In this document: piece after piece, positions 1 through 8,743 of the stretch
Position numbering within the stretch: position 1 is the first letter of the stretch
Layout of the letters: each line of letters begins with the position of its first letter
DNA from: an uncultured Puniceicoccaceae bacterium
GTDB taxonomy: Bacteria; Verrucomicrobiota; Verrucomicrobiia; Opitutales; Coraliomargaritaceae
NCBI GenBank assembly: GCA_905479975.1
Contig: CAJQOS010000087.1
Location: 1-35,162, forward strand
Length of the DNA: 35,162 bases
Reading direction: 5' to 3'
Translations under genes and position numbers: made by a program
Notes under the pieces: model-generated
The model's input: only the letters and a program-made list of their open reading frames with translations
Database searches by the model: none
Told to the model about the DNA's origin: nothing

Positions 1-120
1 GAAGGCTTCAACAACAAGATCGGATGGCTCACGAGGCAGGCTTATGGATATAGGGATGAAGAGTTCCTGCACCTGAAAATTTATGATCTGCCCAACCTAT
101 CGACACGCAAAGAGCTATGA
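1..120 (+). CDS. ISL3-family transposase, C-terminal fragment (runs off the left edge)
   Basis: Reading frame 1 is open from the first base to a TGA at 118-120 and gives 39 residues beginning EGFNNKIGWLTRQAYGYRDE. An E-G-x-N-N-K-I block followed by R-x-A-Y-G-[FY]-R-D and a hydrophobic L-K-I segment is the C-terminal signature of ISL3-type DDE transposases, where the glutamate is usually the last catalytic acid. The rest of the gene, with the N-terminal zinc-binding and DNA-binding parts, lies outside the window. Its final 40 bases overlap, on the opposite strand, the 3' end of the cNMP-domain gene. The family assignment is from memory of the conserved block, not from a search. Confidence 0.72.
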   Translation, partial: EGFNNKIGWLTRQAYGYRDEEFLHLKIYDLPNLSTRKEL

Positions 121-509
121 CCGAAATCCGTGAAGAGGCCACTTTCGAGTACTTTTTTGACCGGCTCGGCATCTTCGATGATTTTTTTGACGGTCTCTTC
201 GGGGACGCGACCGACGATGCAGTTGGTCTGAGCGCTGGCATCGAGTGCGCGTTTCTCACCGGTGAATACGCCTACCTCGCCAAAAAAACTGCCTTCGCCT
301 GAGGTGCTAACGTGTTGATCCGAGCCACCCGGTTTCTCCTTTGTGAAAGAGACAAAACCATCGAGGATGACATACAGGGCATCGGGGGGACTGTCCTCGC
401 GGAAGATGACATCGCCTGATTGGAGGTTTAGGATTTCAACTTCGCTGAGGATGGCCTCGCGCCGATCCTCTGAGATGCTTTGGATGAAAGGGTGTTCCGA
501 CAGGTTCAT
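81..509 (-). CDS. Cyclic-nucleotide-binding-domain protein with an IS-derived C-terminus
   Basis: The protein is 142 residues and consists almost entirely of one cNMP-binding (CRP effector-type) beta-barrel. The GDVIFREDSPPDALYVILDG stretch (about residues 32-51) is the typical barrel strand and turn, and the FFGEVGVFTGEKRALDASAQ stretch (about 75-94) is the phosphate-binding cassette with its conserved glutamate and arginine. There is no DNA-binding helix-turn-helix and no kinase domain, so it is a stand-alone sensor domain; its ligand cannot be read from sequence. Residues 124-142 are encoded inside the probable IS end and the antisense of the transposase tail, so the native C-terminus appears to have been replaced. 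Its ATG overlaps the stop of the upstream membrane peptide as ATGA, which suggests translational coupling. Function is unknown. Confidence 0.8.
   Translation of the reverse strand: MNLSEHPFIQSISEDRREAILSEVEILNLQSGDVIFREDSPPDALYVILDGFVSFTKEKPGGSDQHVSTSGEGSFFGEVGVFTGEKRALDASAQTNCIVGRVPEETVKKIIEDAEPVKKVLESGLFTDFGHSSLRVDRLGRS
121..140. mobile_element. Probable right terminal inverted repeat of the ISL3-type element
   Basis: Directly after the transposase stop, the minus-strand reading begins GGCCTCTTCACGG. This resembles ISL3-family ends, which often start GGCTCTTC. Transposase stops lying very close to the right end are usual for this family. The other end and the 8-bp target duplication are outside the window, so the exact boundary (near 139-140) is an inference. 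Confidence 0.5.
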
Positions 510-643
510 GGGGCGGTTTCGATGGTCGATTGGGTTGCCTCGGTCTGTTGGGAGCGGAGGTTGAAAATGAAGACGGTGGACGCGATTGCCAAAATAAGTA
601 GCACGATGCCGAGTAGAATGCCGGATGGTGTAAGTGGTTTCAT
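506..643 (-). CDS. Small single-pass membrane peptide, 45 aa
   Basis: This short ORF starts with ATG at 643-641 and stops with TGA at 508-506. It encodes 45 residues: a short MKPLTPSG head, one strongly hydrophobic stretch (about residues 9-27, ILLGIVLLILAIASTVFIF), then an arginine and a polar Gln/Thr/Ser-rich tail. That is the pattern of a single transmembrane helix with a polar extramembrane tail. The stop overlaps the ATG of the cNMP-domain gene in the four-base ATGA arrangement, the best evidence that it is translated. It lies 59 bases downstream of nspC on the same strand. No family is recognised. Confidence 0.6.
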   Translation of the reverse strand: MKPLTPSGILLGIVLLILAIASTVFIFNLRSQQTEATQSTIETAP

Positions 644-702
644 CTAATTGGAATGGACGCTAGTGCCTAATCACCGATATTCAATGCTCATATAGTGCAG
701 TT

Positions 703-1911
703 TTATGAAAGGCGGTTGCGGTAATCTTCGTAGCCGAATTTGCGGACAACTTGGAGGCCGGACTGTTCGCTATATAAACTGATGGCCGGGAGTGGCACGC
801 CATTGAAGGTCGAGTTTTTGACCATGGTGTAGTGTGACATGTCGAGGAAAACGATGCGCTGCCCGACTTGTAGTGGCTCGGCAAACGAGTAGTCGCCGAT
901 CACGTCGCCCGCGAGGCAAGACATGCCGCCGAGTCGATAGGTGTGCGGGAGTTTGCTCGGCTCTGCTGCGTCGAGGATGTTCGGGCGGTAGGGCATCTCC
1001 AGCACATCCGGCATGTGGCAAGTCGCGGATGTATCGAGAATCGCGATTTGGTGGCCGCCGGCTTCGATTAGGTCGAGCACGGTGACGACGAGCACGCCGG
1101 TGTGGAGTGCCACCGCTTCGCCGGGTTCCAGATAGACACCGACGCCGTAGCGCTCGCGGAAGCGTTGAACGGTGCGACAGAGGCGATCAATGTCGTAACC
1201 AGGGCGAGTGATGTGGTGGCCGCCGCCGAAGTTGAGCCATTTCAGGCCGGGGATGAGATCGCCGAATTTCGCTTCGAATGCATCGGCGGTGTGTTCGAGC
1301 GCGTCGGCGTCTTGCTCGCAGAGTGCGTGGAAGTGTAGGCCGTCGAGTTGTTTGAGGGGATTGCCCGATAGCTTTGAAAGTGCATTGTCCAATGCTGCGC
1401 GCGTCGTGCCGAGTCGGGAGGCGGGCGAGCAGGGATCGTAGAGTTCTGTGTCGACTTCGGAGTATTCCGGGTTGACGCGCAGGCCGAGTTCGGGGCGATT
1501 TTCTGTGGGCAGTAGCTCGATGCCTTTGGCGAGTTGCTGGGCGGAATTAAATACGAGGCTGTGCGCGAAGCGACTGAGGTGTGTCAGTTCGGTGTCTTTA
1601 TAGGCGGCGGAGTAGACATGAACTTCTTTGCCGAAGCATTCGTGGGCGAGGAGTGCTTCGTGCAGTCCGCTCGATGTGGTGCCGCTTAGGTAGCGCTTGA
1701 TGAGTGGGAAGGTGCTGTGGCAGGCGAATCCTTTGAGGGCGAGTAAGATTTTAGCGCTGGAGCGCTCGGCGACGGATTGGAGTCGTTGGCAGTTCTCCTC
1801 GAGTCGACCGAGGTGCACTATATAACTAGGGGAAGGTGTTTTCTCGAATGGAATGGAGCGGAGCGCTGCGAGGCGTTCGGGAGTCAGAGGAGGTGTCGGA
1901 TCTTGAGCCAT
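703..1911 (-). CDS. nspC: Carboxynorspermidine/carboxyspermidine decarboxylase
   Basis: This is a 402-residue fold-III PLP decarboxylase (alanine racemase/ornithine decarboxylase-like barrel). The PLP lysine is K60 in LLALKGF, the form typical of NspC. Later come HFHALCEQ, the glycine-rich LNFGGGHH phosphate-binding loop, LEPGEAVAL, and SCLAGDVIGDY, which contains the cysteine and aspartate contributed across the dimer interface. The length matches the family. NspC decarboxylates carboxynorspermidine or carboxyspermidine, the last step of the aspartate-semialdehyde-dependent route to norspermidine or spermidine. The partner dehydrogenase (carboxyspermidine dehydrogenase) is not in this window. 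The gene heads a probable operon with the two small genes downstream and is divergent from rplY. The start is ATG at 1911 with no Shine-Dalgarno sequence. Confidence 0.9.
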   Translation of the reverse strand: MAQDPTPPLTPERLAALRSIPFEKTPSPSYIVHLGRLEENCQRLQSVAERSSAKILLALKGFACHSTFPLIKRYLSGTTSSGLHEALLAHECFGKEVHVYSAAYKDTELTHLSRFAHSLVFNSAQQLAKGIELLPTENRPELGLRVNPEYSEVDTELYDPCSPASRLGTTRAALDNALSKLSGNPLKQLDGLHFHALCEQDADALEHTADAFEAKFGDLIPGLKWLNFGGGHHITRPGYDIDRLCRTVQRFRERYGVGVYLEPGEAVALHTGVLVVTVLDLIEAGGHQIAILDTSATCHMPDVLEMPYRPNILDAAEPSKLPHTYRLGGMSCLAGDVIGDYSFAEPLQVGQRIVFLDMSHYTMVKNSTFNGVPLPAISLYSEQSGLQVVRKFGYEDYRNRLS

Positions 1912-2028
1912 GCGTAGTTTAGTATTGTAAAAATGCTGATCGGCGCTTCTTTGCGAGCTGTTTTTATGCGCCTCGGTCGGGTGGTTTAGGGGTGTTTGGC
2001 GTCTTTTGAAAAATGCCGAAACTTTAGG

Positions 2029-2056
2029 TTGCTTTTCGGTGCCTCCATTTTACTAT
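2029..2056 (+). promoter_or_regulatory. Possible sigma-70-type promoter for the rplY cluster
   Basis: TTGCTT (2029-2034) and TACTAT (2051-2056) are separated by 16 bases, about 60 bases upstream of the rplY start in the nspC-rplY divergent region. The -35 match is weak. A small GC hairpin (GCCTCC/GGGGGC, about 2080-2095) lies in the resulting leader and could be part of a ribosomal-protein leader structure. Assigned by position and rough consensus only. Confidence 0.3.
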
Positions 2057-2118
2057 GCGCGGTTTTCTCATCATAAGAGCCTCCATCTGGGGGCGCATTT
2101 CATCTCATTTTACAGACA

Positions 2119-2769
2119 ATGAAACAGTTCAAATTAAACATCGTAAACCGTGAAAATACGGGCCGTGGCGTCGCACGCCGCCTCCGCGCGGAAGGTAACA
2201 TTCCAGCCTGCGTATACAGCAAGGGCAACTCACGCTCGATTTCGCTCTCCGTAGTGGACTTCCGTGATCTCAAACGCTCGATCGGCGGCGGTGCTGCTTT
2301 GATCGAATTGGTGGATGATAAGGGTGAGACCGCTCTGGTTAGTATCCAAGAGGTTCAGCGCAATGCATTTAAAAACTGCATCAATCACATCGACTTTCTC
2401 GAAGTTGCTCGTGGTGAGAGCTTCGTGGCTCAGGTGCCCGTGCACTTGATTAACACCGCTGAAGCAGTTGGTGTCCGTCTTGACGGTGGTATTGTTGATC
2501 ACAAGACGCACTCGGTTGAAATTCGCTGCCGCCCATCCAAGCTTCCCGATCACGTCGAAGTGGATGTTAAGGATCTGGGTGTAGGTGATGCACTTCACAT
2601 CAGCCAGCTTCCTGCCATTGAAGGTGTCGAATACCTCGGCAATCCGATTCAGGTGATCGTATCCATTCAGGCTCCAACAGTTGCTGTTGAGAAAACTGAA
2701 GAGTCTGACGAAGCAGTCGCTGCTGACGAAGTTCCTGCTTCGAAGGTATCTGCTGACGACGCTGAGTAA
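2119..2769 (+). CDS. rplY: 50S ribosomal protein L25 (general stress protein CTC type)
   Basis: The protein is 216 residues, the long two-domain L25/TL5/CTC form that binds 5S rRNA. The N-terminus carries the family pattern: RENTGRGVARRLRAEGNIPACVY, followed by the beta-barrel with the HIDF motif near residue 92. The C-terminal TL5 domain starts around residue 100 (FVAQVPVHL) and ends in an acidic tail rich in Glu, Asp and Ala. It is the first gene of the long plus-strand housekeeping cluster. rplY next to pth is a common bacterial arrangement, and a hairpin between the two (2779-2812) may limit read-through. The start ATG at 2119 has no Shine-Dalgarno sequence. Confidence 0.95.
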   Translation: MKQFKLNIVNRENTGRGVARRLRAEGNIPACVYSKGNSRSISLSVVDFRDLKRSIGGGAALIELVDDKGETALVSIQEVQRNAFKNCINHIDFLEVARGESFVAQVPVHLINTAEAVGVRLDGGIVDHKTHSVEIRCRPSKLPDHVEVDVKDLGVGDALHISQLPAIEGVEYLGNPIQVIVSIQAPTVAVEKTEESDEAVAADEVPASKVSADDAE

Positions 2770-2778
2770 TTTTCCCCC

Positions 2779-2812
2779 GAGAGAAACGTTTACGATTCTC
2801 TCTTTGTTCTTT
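2779..2812 (+). terminator. Hairpin with T-rich tail between rplY and pth
   Basis: GAGAGAA (2779-2785) pairs perfectly with TTCTCTC (2796-2802) around a 10-base loop, followed by a T-rich tail reaching to five bases before the pth ATG. The stem is only moderately stable, so it may be a partial terminator that sets relative expression of rplY and pth. Confidence 0.5.
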
Positions 2813-2817
2813 CCAAA

Positions 2818-3399
2818 ATGTCCATAGCGGTCATTGCCGGCCTCGGAAATCCGGGCTCTAAATACCGCAACACCCGGCACAATGTCGGCTTTGTTCTAGT
2901 TGAAAAACTAGCGGCGAAGCTGGGTGCCGAGTGGAAGACGGAAGCTCGTTTCGAAGCCGAAATCGCGACTGTGTCCTATGAAGAGCGCAAGCTCCTCCTG
3001 GTGAAGCCTCAAACCTTCATGAATGCCAGCGGACGCTCATTGGGTGCGATTTTACGTTATCGAAGACTCCCGACCTCATCGCTTGTTGCCATATATGACG
3101 ACATCACTCTCGAACTCGGGAGACCCAAGCTTAGTCTGGGTGGTAGCGCTGGTGGTCACAACGGGATTACTGATTTGCTCGCGCAGATTGGTCCGGGCTT
3201 TCTTCGTTATCGTATCGGAGTCGGTGCGAAACCACGCAAAGAGATGGACCTCGCAGATTACGTCCTAAGCAAATTTTCGAAGGACGAACAAAAACTTTTG
3301 GCAGATCGGATTCCTACCTATCATGAGCATTTTCAGCTCATCATTGACAAGGAGCCTGAGCACGCCATGAACTTCATCAACCAACGCACGGCACTATAA
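2818..3399 (+). CDS. pth: Peptidyl-tRNA hydrolase
   Basis: The protein has 193 residues, the usual length. It hydrolyses the ester bond of peptidyl-tRNAs released during abortive translation. The conserved residues sit one position later than in the E. coli enzyme: N11 (LGNPG), the catalytic H21 (TRHNVGF), N69 (TFMNASG), D94 (YDDI) and N115 (GGHNG). The start ATG at 2818 is fixed by the immediate MSIAVIAGLGNPG beginning. It is followed after two bases by rpsF, so the two are probably co-transcribed. Confidence 0.96.
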   Translation: MSIAVIAGLGNPGSKYRNTRHNVGFVLVEKLAAKLGAEWKTEARFEAEIATVSYEERKLLLVKPQTFMNASGRSLGAILRYRRLPTSSLVAIYDDITLELGRPKLSLGGSAGGHNGITDLLAQIGPGFLRYRIGVGAKPRKEMDLADYVLSKFSKDEQKLLADRIPTYHEHFQLIIDKEPEHAMNFINQRTAL

Positions 3400-3401
3400 G
3401 C

Positions 3402-3701
3402 ATGAGCGCAACGACTACAAATAACTACAAAACTACTTTCATTCTGGACCTCCGCGAATCCGAAGACGATTCCGCGAAAGTTCTGGCTGACTTGACTGAA
3501 ATTCTCGCGTCACTCGGTGGCACGGTAACTGAGAGCGAAGATCTCGGTGTGCGCGAATTCGTGCGTGCTGCGGACCGTCGCTACACGCAGGGCAATATCC
3601 TCGAAGTTTACTTCGATGGTCCAGCGACAGCGCCTGCGCAGCTTCAAGAAAAGCTTCGCCTCGACAAGCGCGTCAACCGCATCTTCGTTCAGTCGGTCTA
3701 A
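3402..3701 (+). CDS. rpsF: 30S ribosomal protein S6
   Basis: This 99-residue protein has the S6 ferredoxin-like pattern: an N-terminal strand (TTFILDLRES), a helix with the LTEILASLGGTV segment, then the DLGVREF strand and a C-terminal YFDGPATAPAQLQEKLRLD helix ending in the strand NRIFVQSV. S6 binds 16S rRNA together with S18 in the platform of the small subunit. It starts two bases after the pth stop. rpsR, the usual neighbour encoding S18, is not found here. Confidence 0.9.
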   Translation: MSATTTNNYKTTFILDLRESEDDSAKVLADLTEILASLGGTVTESEDLGVREFVRAADRRYTQGNILEVYFDGPATAPAQLQEKLRLDKRVNRIFVQSV

Positions 3702-3743
3702 TCTGACTTCTGCGTCGATCTCTCACCTTACAACTGAAACGCC

Positions 3744-4253
3744 ATGGCCTCATTTAATAAAGTCATCCTAATGGGAAATCTTACCCGCGACCCCGAGTTG
3801 CGTGTGACGGCTGGTGGTCATTCGATTTGTAAGCTCGGTCTAGCGACTTCGCGTGTTTACACCACTAAAGATGGAGAGCGCCGCGAAGAAACGACGTTCG
3901 TCGATATCGACGCATTTGGCAAGCAAGCCGAGGTGATCAGTAAATATATGCGTAAGGGGCGTCCGATCATGGTCGAAGGCCGCTTGAAGCTCGATCAGTG
4001 GGAATCCGATGGTCAGAAGCGCAGTAAGCTGAGCGTCGTGCTCGAGAACTTCCAGTTCCTCGGCAGTCGCGATGACAATGACGGTGGCAATACTGGCGCT
4101 GGTTACGAAAAGAGCTCGCCTCCAGCGCGTTCGGCTCCTGTCGCATCCGCTGCTCCGGCGGTTTCGGCGCCCGCTGCTCCGGCAACACCAGCTGCGCCAG
4201 CGGCAAACTTCTCAAACGATAACGACACGCTCGACGAGGACGTGCCGTTTTAA
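3744..4253 (+). CDS. ssb: Single-stranded DNA-binding protein
   Basis: This is a 169-residue SSB. The N-terminal OB fold (about residues 1-108) begins ASFNKVILMGNLTRDPELR and contains the typical aromatic and basic residues of the fold. It is followed by a low-complexity linker rich in Ala and Pro (about 125-155) and the acidic protein-interaction tip DEDVPF at the extreme C-terminus, which recruits replication and repair partners. The position between rpsF and rplI is the common rpsF-ssb(-rpsR)-rplI arrangement. The start ATG at 3744 has no Shine-Dalgarno sequence. Confidence 0.96.
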   Translation: MASFNKVILMGNLTRDPELRVTAGGHSICKLGLATSRVYTTKDGERREETTFVDIDAFGKQAEVISKYMRKGRPIMVEGRLKLDQWESDGQKRSKLSVVLENFQFLGSRDDNDGGNTGAGYEKSSPPARSAPVASAAPAVSAPAAPATPAAPAANFSNDNDTLDEDVPF

Positions 4254-4300
4254 TACAAGTATCCTTTCTCCTCTTTCTAACAGTTTAAATTAAACGTATC

Positions 4301-4804
4301 ATGGCTAACTCTCAAGTTCTCCTCCTTCAACCCATCAAAGGCCTCGGCGCCGAGGGTGACACAGTAACAGTGCGTGCAGGTTATGCGCGCAACTTTCTGC
4401 TTCCACGCAAGCAAGCTTTGCCTATCACTCAGGCAAACAAGAAGCACGTTGAGTCCCTTCTTAAAGCGCGTGAAGCACGCGAGCAGAAAGAATTCGAAAC
4501 AGCACGCACATTGGGCGAGCAGATCGAAAAGACCAGCATCGCAATCGCAGTGAAGACTGGCGAGGGCGGCAAGATGTTCGGCGCTGTGACTGCCAACGAT
4601 TTGATCGAGCGCCTCAAGGAAGAGGGTATCGAGGTTGCTAAGAAGCAACTCGGTTTGGCTCAGCCAATCAAGGAACTTGGTTCACACACTGCCGGCATCA
4701 AGCTACACGGCGATGTTGAAGTAGAACTGAAGTTCGAAGTGGTTTCTGAAAATCCGATCGAAGAAGCGGCTGTTGAAGACGCTTCCGACGAAGACGAAGA
4801 TTAA
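4301..4804 (+). CDS. rplI: 50S ribosomal protein L9
   Basis: The protein has 167 residues. The N-terminal domain has the L9 signature (VLLLQPIKGLGAEGDTVTVR, then GYARNFLLPRKQA), followed by the long connecting helix (about residues 42-75) and the C-terminal rRNA-binding domain (KMFGAVTANDL onward). A 15-residue acidic tail (EAAVEDASDEDED) extends beyond the usual end. The short palindrome GTTTAA-a-TTAAAC (4283-4295) lies where a Shine-Dalgarno sequence would be expected, just before the ATG. Confidence 0.96.
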   Translation: MANSQVLLLQPIKGLGAEGDTVTVRAGYARNFLLPRKQALPITQANKKHVESLLKAREAREQKEFETARTLGEQIEKTSIAIAVKTGEGGKMFGAVTANDLIERLKEEGIEVAKKQLGLAQPIKELGSHTAGIKLHGDVEVELKFEVVSENPIEEAAVEDASDEDED

Positions 4805-4841
4805 GCCACTCAGCGCGGTCGATTAGACAATAGTTCGTTCC

Positions 4842-6290
4842 ATGCCGCCTGAATCAACGAATTCCTCTTACGGTCGCAATAAAGGCGGCCGTAAGTTTCG
4901 TGATACCCGCAACCCGGAGAACTCACCGGATGAGATCCGTGTGCAACCACATAATGTGGAGGCTGAAGAGGGCCTGCTGGCTGCCTGCCTGATTGATGGC
5001 GGTCGCGAAATTCTGACTGAGTGTATTGAAGCGAAGCTTACGCCAGAATATTTCTTCAAGACTGCTCACCAAGAGCTCTTTCGCGCGTTGCTCGCTCTCT
5101 ATGAGACGGGTGATCCGATTGATGAGATCTTGCTGCTGGACTATCTCCGTAAGAACGGGATGGAGGACGATGTCGGTGGTATTGCCGCGATCTATGCGAT
5201 TCAAAATCGAATCGAGACGCCGGCCCACGCGCGCTTCTTTACTCGTATTGTTCACGAGAAGTATCTGCTGCGTCGCTTGATCCGCACCTCGCGTGAGACG
5301 ATCGAAGCCTGCTATGAGCAGCAAGAAGACATGTCCACGTTCATCGAAAAGATCGAACAGGATATTTTTGAAATCAGTAGTGGCCGCGTAACTGAGGGTG
5401 CCACTCCGATCCGTGAGGCGGTGGATGGGGCGGTTACTAATATTCAAGCGCTCTTGAGCGGTAAGGATGATATCGCAGGTGTGCTTTCTGGGTTTCGTGA
5501 TTTGGATGGCATGACCTATGGCTTCCACCCAGGTCAAATGATTGTGTTGGCGGCTCGCCCTTCGGTGGGTAAGACCTCCTTAGCGATGAATTTTGCCGAG
5601 CACGCGATGCTGCCTGCTGAGGGGCGTCAGCCCTCGGGTGTGCTCGTGTTCAGTTTGGAAATGACCGCTGAAGATTTGGCAATGCGTTTGATTTGCTGCC
5701 GCTCGCGTGTCGATATGAAGCGTATCCGCGATCGTGTCGCCTCTAAGCAGGATCAGCAAGATCTGGTCATCACAGCGAAAGAGCTGAAGCAGTCGCCGCT
5801 GTGGATTGATGATAATGCGAGCTCCACTATTTTAGATATTCGCGCCAAAGCGCGCCGGTTGCACACGAAAAGCGCTCTGGGCCTCGTGGTGGTCGATTAC
5901 TTGCAGTTGATTCGTGGTGCCGACCCGCGCATGCCGCGTGAGCAGCAGATTGCCGATATTTCCCGTGGTATGAAGGGCATGGCAAAGGAACTTAGTATTC
6001 CCGTCGTGGTGCTCAGTCAGCTGAATCGTGAGTCCGAGAAGGAGAATCGCGATCCACGCATCTCCGACCTTCGTGAGTCCGGTTCGATTGAGCAGGACGC
6101 CGACGTGGTCTTGCTGCTGCACCGCCCTAAAAAGCGCGATGACGATGACGAGAGCGTGCAGGATGGTGCAATGCTTAGTGCAGAGGAGCACATTAAGCTG
6201 ATCATCGCTAAACAGCGTAATGGTCCGATCGGAGAAATTGATTTAACATTTGTGCGGCGTTATACCCGCTATGAAAATTTTCATCGCTAG
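4842..6290 (+). CDS. dnaB: Replicative DNA helicase DnaB
   Basis: This is a 482-residue hexameric replicative helicase. The N-terminal primase-interacting domain begins around residue 33 ([17 protein letters not shown]). The RecA-type C-terminal domain has Walker [10 protein letters not shown] (K244), the H1a region [12 protein letters not shown], Walker [11 protein letters not shown], the H3 element [10 protein letters not shown] and the [10 protein letters not shown] arginine-finger region. An extra hydrophilic N-terminal leader of about 30 residues (rich in Asn, Arg and Gly) precedes the conserved part. It follows rplI, a conserved rplI-dnaB neighbourhood, and no intein is present. The ATG at 4842 has no Shine-Dalgarno sequence. 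Confidence 0.96.
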   Translation: MPPESTNSSYGRNKGGRKFRDTRNPENSPDEIRVQPHNVEAEEGLLAACLIDGGREILTECIEAKLTPEYFFKTAHQELFRALLALYETGDPIDEILLLDYLRKNGMEDDVGGIAAIYAIQNRIETPAHARFFTRIVHEKYLLRRLIRTSRETIEACYEQQEDMSTFIEKIEQDIFEISSGRVTEGATPIREAVDGAVTNIQALLSGKDDIAGVLSGFRDLDGMTYGFHPGQMIVLAARPSVGKTSLAMNFAEHAMLPAEGRQPSGVLVFSLEMTAEDLAMRLICCRSRVDMKRIRDRVASKQDQQDLVITAKELKQSPLWIDDNASSTILDIRAKARRLHTKSALGLVVVDYLQLIRGADPRMPREQQIADISRGMKGMAKELSIPVVVLSQLNRESEKENRDPRISDLRESGSIEQDADVVLLLHRPKKRDDDDESVQDGAMLSAEEHIKLIIAKQRNGPIGEIDLTFVRRYTRYENFHR

Positions 6291-6320
6291 TCGTTAGCCA
6301 ACACTTAGAAATACATAGAA

Positions 6321-8702
6321 ATGCGATTTATTAAGACTTTCCTGCGTGCAGCCATCTGCTTCGGAGCCATTGCCAACCTTACTACTTTATCAGCTCAGGA
6401 TTCTCAGGAATACCCGAAGGTAAATGAAGTGCGCGTCGAGTTCGACGGCTTCAAGTCTGTCAGCGAGGAGTTCGTGTTCAGTAATGTGCAATTGCGCAGC
6501 GGCATGAACTATAACACGGCGCTGGTTGATCAGTCGATCCGCACACTGTATGGCACGGGGCATTTCGAATTTGTTGAGGTGAAGGTTGAGAATTCAGACG
6601 ATGGTTCTGTGAATGTAGTTTTTGAAGTGATTCCGAAGTATACCATTGAGCGTATTACTTATTCCGGAAATCAAAAGTATAAGGAAGGGCGCTTGTCCTC
6701 GAAGGGCGAGTTGGAGGCCGGAGTGCCGCTCGATGAATATCAAGTGAGTGAGGCAGCGGAGAAGATTCAGGCTTACTACGTGAAGAAGGGGTTTCCTGAT
6801 GTCACTGTGGATTACCGTATTCAGCGTGATGAAGATACCGGCTATGCAGTGGTGCTGTTTGATATTGATGAGGGCACAAATGTTAAAATTAAAGGCCTGT
6901 TGTTCGAGGGTAACACCGCGATCGAAGACAAGAAGCTCGCGAAGGTGCTTGAGACGCAAAAAAGAGACTGGCTGTCGTGGCTTACTGGTTCCGGTCGCTT
7001 TGATGAAGTGAAGTTTAAGGAAGACCTAGAGCTGCTTCGCACGTATTACCGCAATCAGGGGTATTTGGATGTCGTCGTCGATGCGGATGATGTGATTCTC
7101 GACTTTAAGACGGATGAAGAGCTTCATATCACGATTCGTGTGAAGGAGGGCGAACTCTACACTGTCGGTGAAATGTCGATTGAGAACGCGACGATTTTCA
7201 CCACTGGAGAGCTGATGGGCGCGGTTGAGACTACGACTGGTGAGCGGTTTTCTCCAGAGGGAATCGATGAAGCGGCGTCTGCCGTTCGTGAGTATTATAC
7301 ATCGCGCGGTTATTTGGATGCAGGTGTGCGTGCTGAGCGTGTGCCGAATATGGATACGCGTGCGATTGATGTCGTGTTTCGAGTGCGCGAGAGTGAGAAA
7401 TTCTATGTCGAATCGATCAAGGTCGAGGGCAATACGATTACCAAGACGCGCGTGATCATTCGCGAGTTGGCCTTGCGCCCTGGCGACGTCTTTGACCTTA
7501 AGCGCATGGAGACCAGTGAGAGCCGTCTGCGCAATACGCGTTATTTCGGGGATGTGCGCATGAATCCTGAGTCCACCAATGTTCCCGGTCGTCGTGATCT
7601 TAGTGTGACAGTGAGCGAAGGCCGCACGGGTAACTTCACTTTCGGTGCGGGCTTTGGTTCCGTTGAGAGTGCGGTGGTTTACTTCGAGCTGACACAGGGT
7701 AATTTCGACATCTTTAACTATCGCTCGGGCTTCCGTGGCGATGGTCAGAAATTTCGCTTCCGTGCATCCTTGGGCACGACGAGTAATGAAATCTTGATCG
7801 CTTTCGAAGAGCCTTGGTTGTTTGAACAGCGTTTGGCGTTTGGTGTGGAGCTCTTCCGCACCGAGTCGGACTATAATAGTAGTGATTATAACGAGCTGCG
7901 CACTGGATTTGAGCTGTATCTGCGCCGCCGAATTTTTGAGTTGGTCGAAGCACGTATGTCCTATCGTCTCGAAATGGTAGAAATCTTCGATGTGGATTTC
8001 GGCCCTGACGAGGGCAACGACAATCCCGATGGTTCGCGTCCAGATGATGGTATTGCCGACGTTTATCAGGCAGCCGATGGGGAGACCGATATCGTCTCGA
8101 AGGTCGGTTTAACGCTGCTTCGAGATACGCGAAATTCACTCATGTTTACACGTAGTGGTAATCGCACCACATTGTCATCTGAATTGGCTGGAGTTGGAGG
8201 CGATGTGAATTATCTGAAGCTAGAGGCACGCACGGCTCAATTTATCCCGACTTTTGATAAATATGATCAGACGATCTCTATTATTGGGCGTATTGGCACT
8301 GCTTCTCCATATGGTGATAGCGATGATGTGCCCTTTTATGACCGATTCTACCTTGGTGGTCCCGATAGTTTACGTGGTTTCGAGCACCGTGATGTTGGTC
8401 CACGAGACGACGATGATACGGATGAAGCCATTGGTGGTGATAGCTATGGAATGGTTTCTTGTGAATATGGTTGGCGACTTGCGGAACCTTTAGGGCTAGT
8501 TGCTTTCTATGATTGGGGCTTTGTTAACGAGTCCGACTATGATTTTAGTCCTTCAGACTATGCGTCGAACTGGGGTGTCGGTGCGCGCATTATCCTGATG
8601 GGCTCTCCACTGAAGCTTGATCTTGGTTTCCCGATTACGGTGCCTGATAATGCTGAAGATAATGGGGCTCAGTTTAACTTTTCGTTTGGCACGCGCTTCT
8701 AG
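6321..8702 (+). CDS. bamA: Outer membrane protein assembly factor BamA
   Basis: This 793-residue Omp85 protein inserts beta-barrel proteins into the outer membrane. A signal peptide ends near LSA-Q (about residue 25). About five POTRA repeats follow in residues 30-430, recognisable by recurring blocks such as [21 protein letters not shown] and [18 protein letters not shown]. The 16-strand barrel fills the C-terminal half, with the LRGF element of the conserved loop 6 ([15 protein letters not shown]) and a C-terminal phenylalanine on FNFSFGTRF. An acidic Asp/Gly-rich loop occurs around '[10 protein letters not shown]'. It is followed immediately by the Skp-like chaperone gene, the conserved bamA-skp-lpxD order. 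Confidence 0.95.
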   Translation: MRFIKTFLRAAICFGAIANLTTLSAQDSQEYPKVNEVRVEFDGFKSVSEEFVFSNVQLRSGMNYNTALVDQSIRTLYGTGHFEFVEVKVENSDDGSVNVVFEVIPKYTIERITYSGNQKYKEGRLSSKGELEAGVPLDEYQVSEAAEKIQAYYVKKGFPDVTVDYRIQRDEDTGYAVVLFDIDEGTNVKIKGLLFEGNTAIEDKKLAKVLETQKRDWLSWLTGSGRFDEVKFKEDLELLRTYYRNQGYLDVVVDADDVILDFKTDEELHITIRVKEGELYTVGEMSIENATIFTTGELMGAVETTTGERFSPEGIDEAASAVREYYTSRGYLDAGVRAERVPNMDTRAIDVVFRVRESEKFYVESIKVEGNTITKTRVIIRELALRPGDVFDLKRMETSESRLRNTRYFGDVRMNPESTNVPGRRDLSVTVSEGRTGNFTFGAGFGSVESAVVYFELTQGNFDIFNYRSGFRGDGQKFRFRASLGTTSNEILIAFEEPWLFEQRLAFGVELFRTESDYNSSDYNELRTGFELYLRRRIFELVEARMSYRLEMVEIFDVDFGPDEGNDNPDGSRPDDGIADVYQAADGETDIVSKVGLTLLRDTRNSLMFTRSGNRTTLSSELAGVGGDVNYLKLEARTAQFIPTFDKYDQTISIIGRIGTASPYGDSDDVPFYDRFYLGGPDSLRGFEHRDVGPRDDDDTDEAIGGDSYGMVSCEYGWRLAEPLGLVAFYDWGFVNESDYDFSPSDYASNWGVGARIILMGSPLKLDLGFPITVPDNAEDNGAQFNFSFGTRF

Positions 8703-8743
8703 TGTTGCTTGCATTCTCACATAAAATTCTCAATCAATATAAT

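Noticed and set aside
2230-2880. 216-codon open frame antisense to rplY
   Set aside because: It covers rplY and the start of pth on the wrong strand and resembles no protein.
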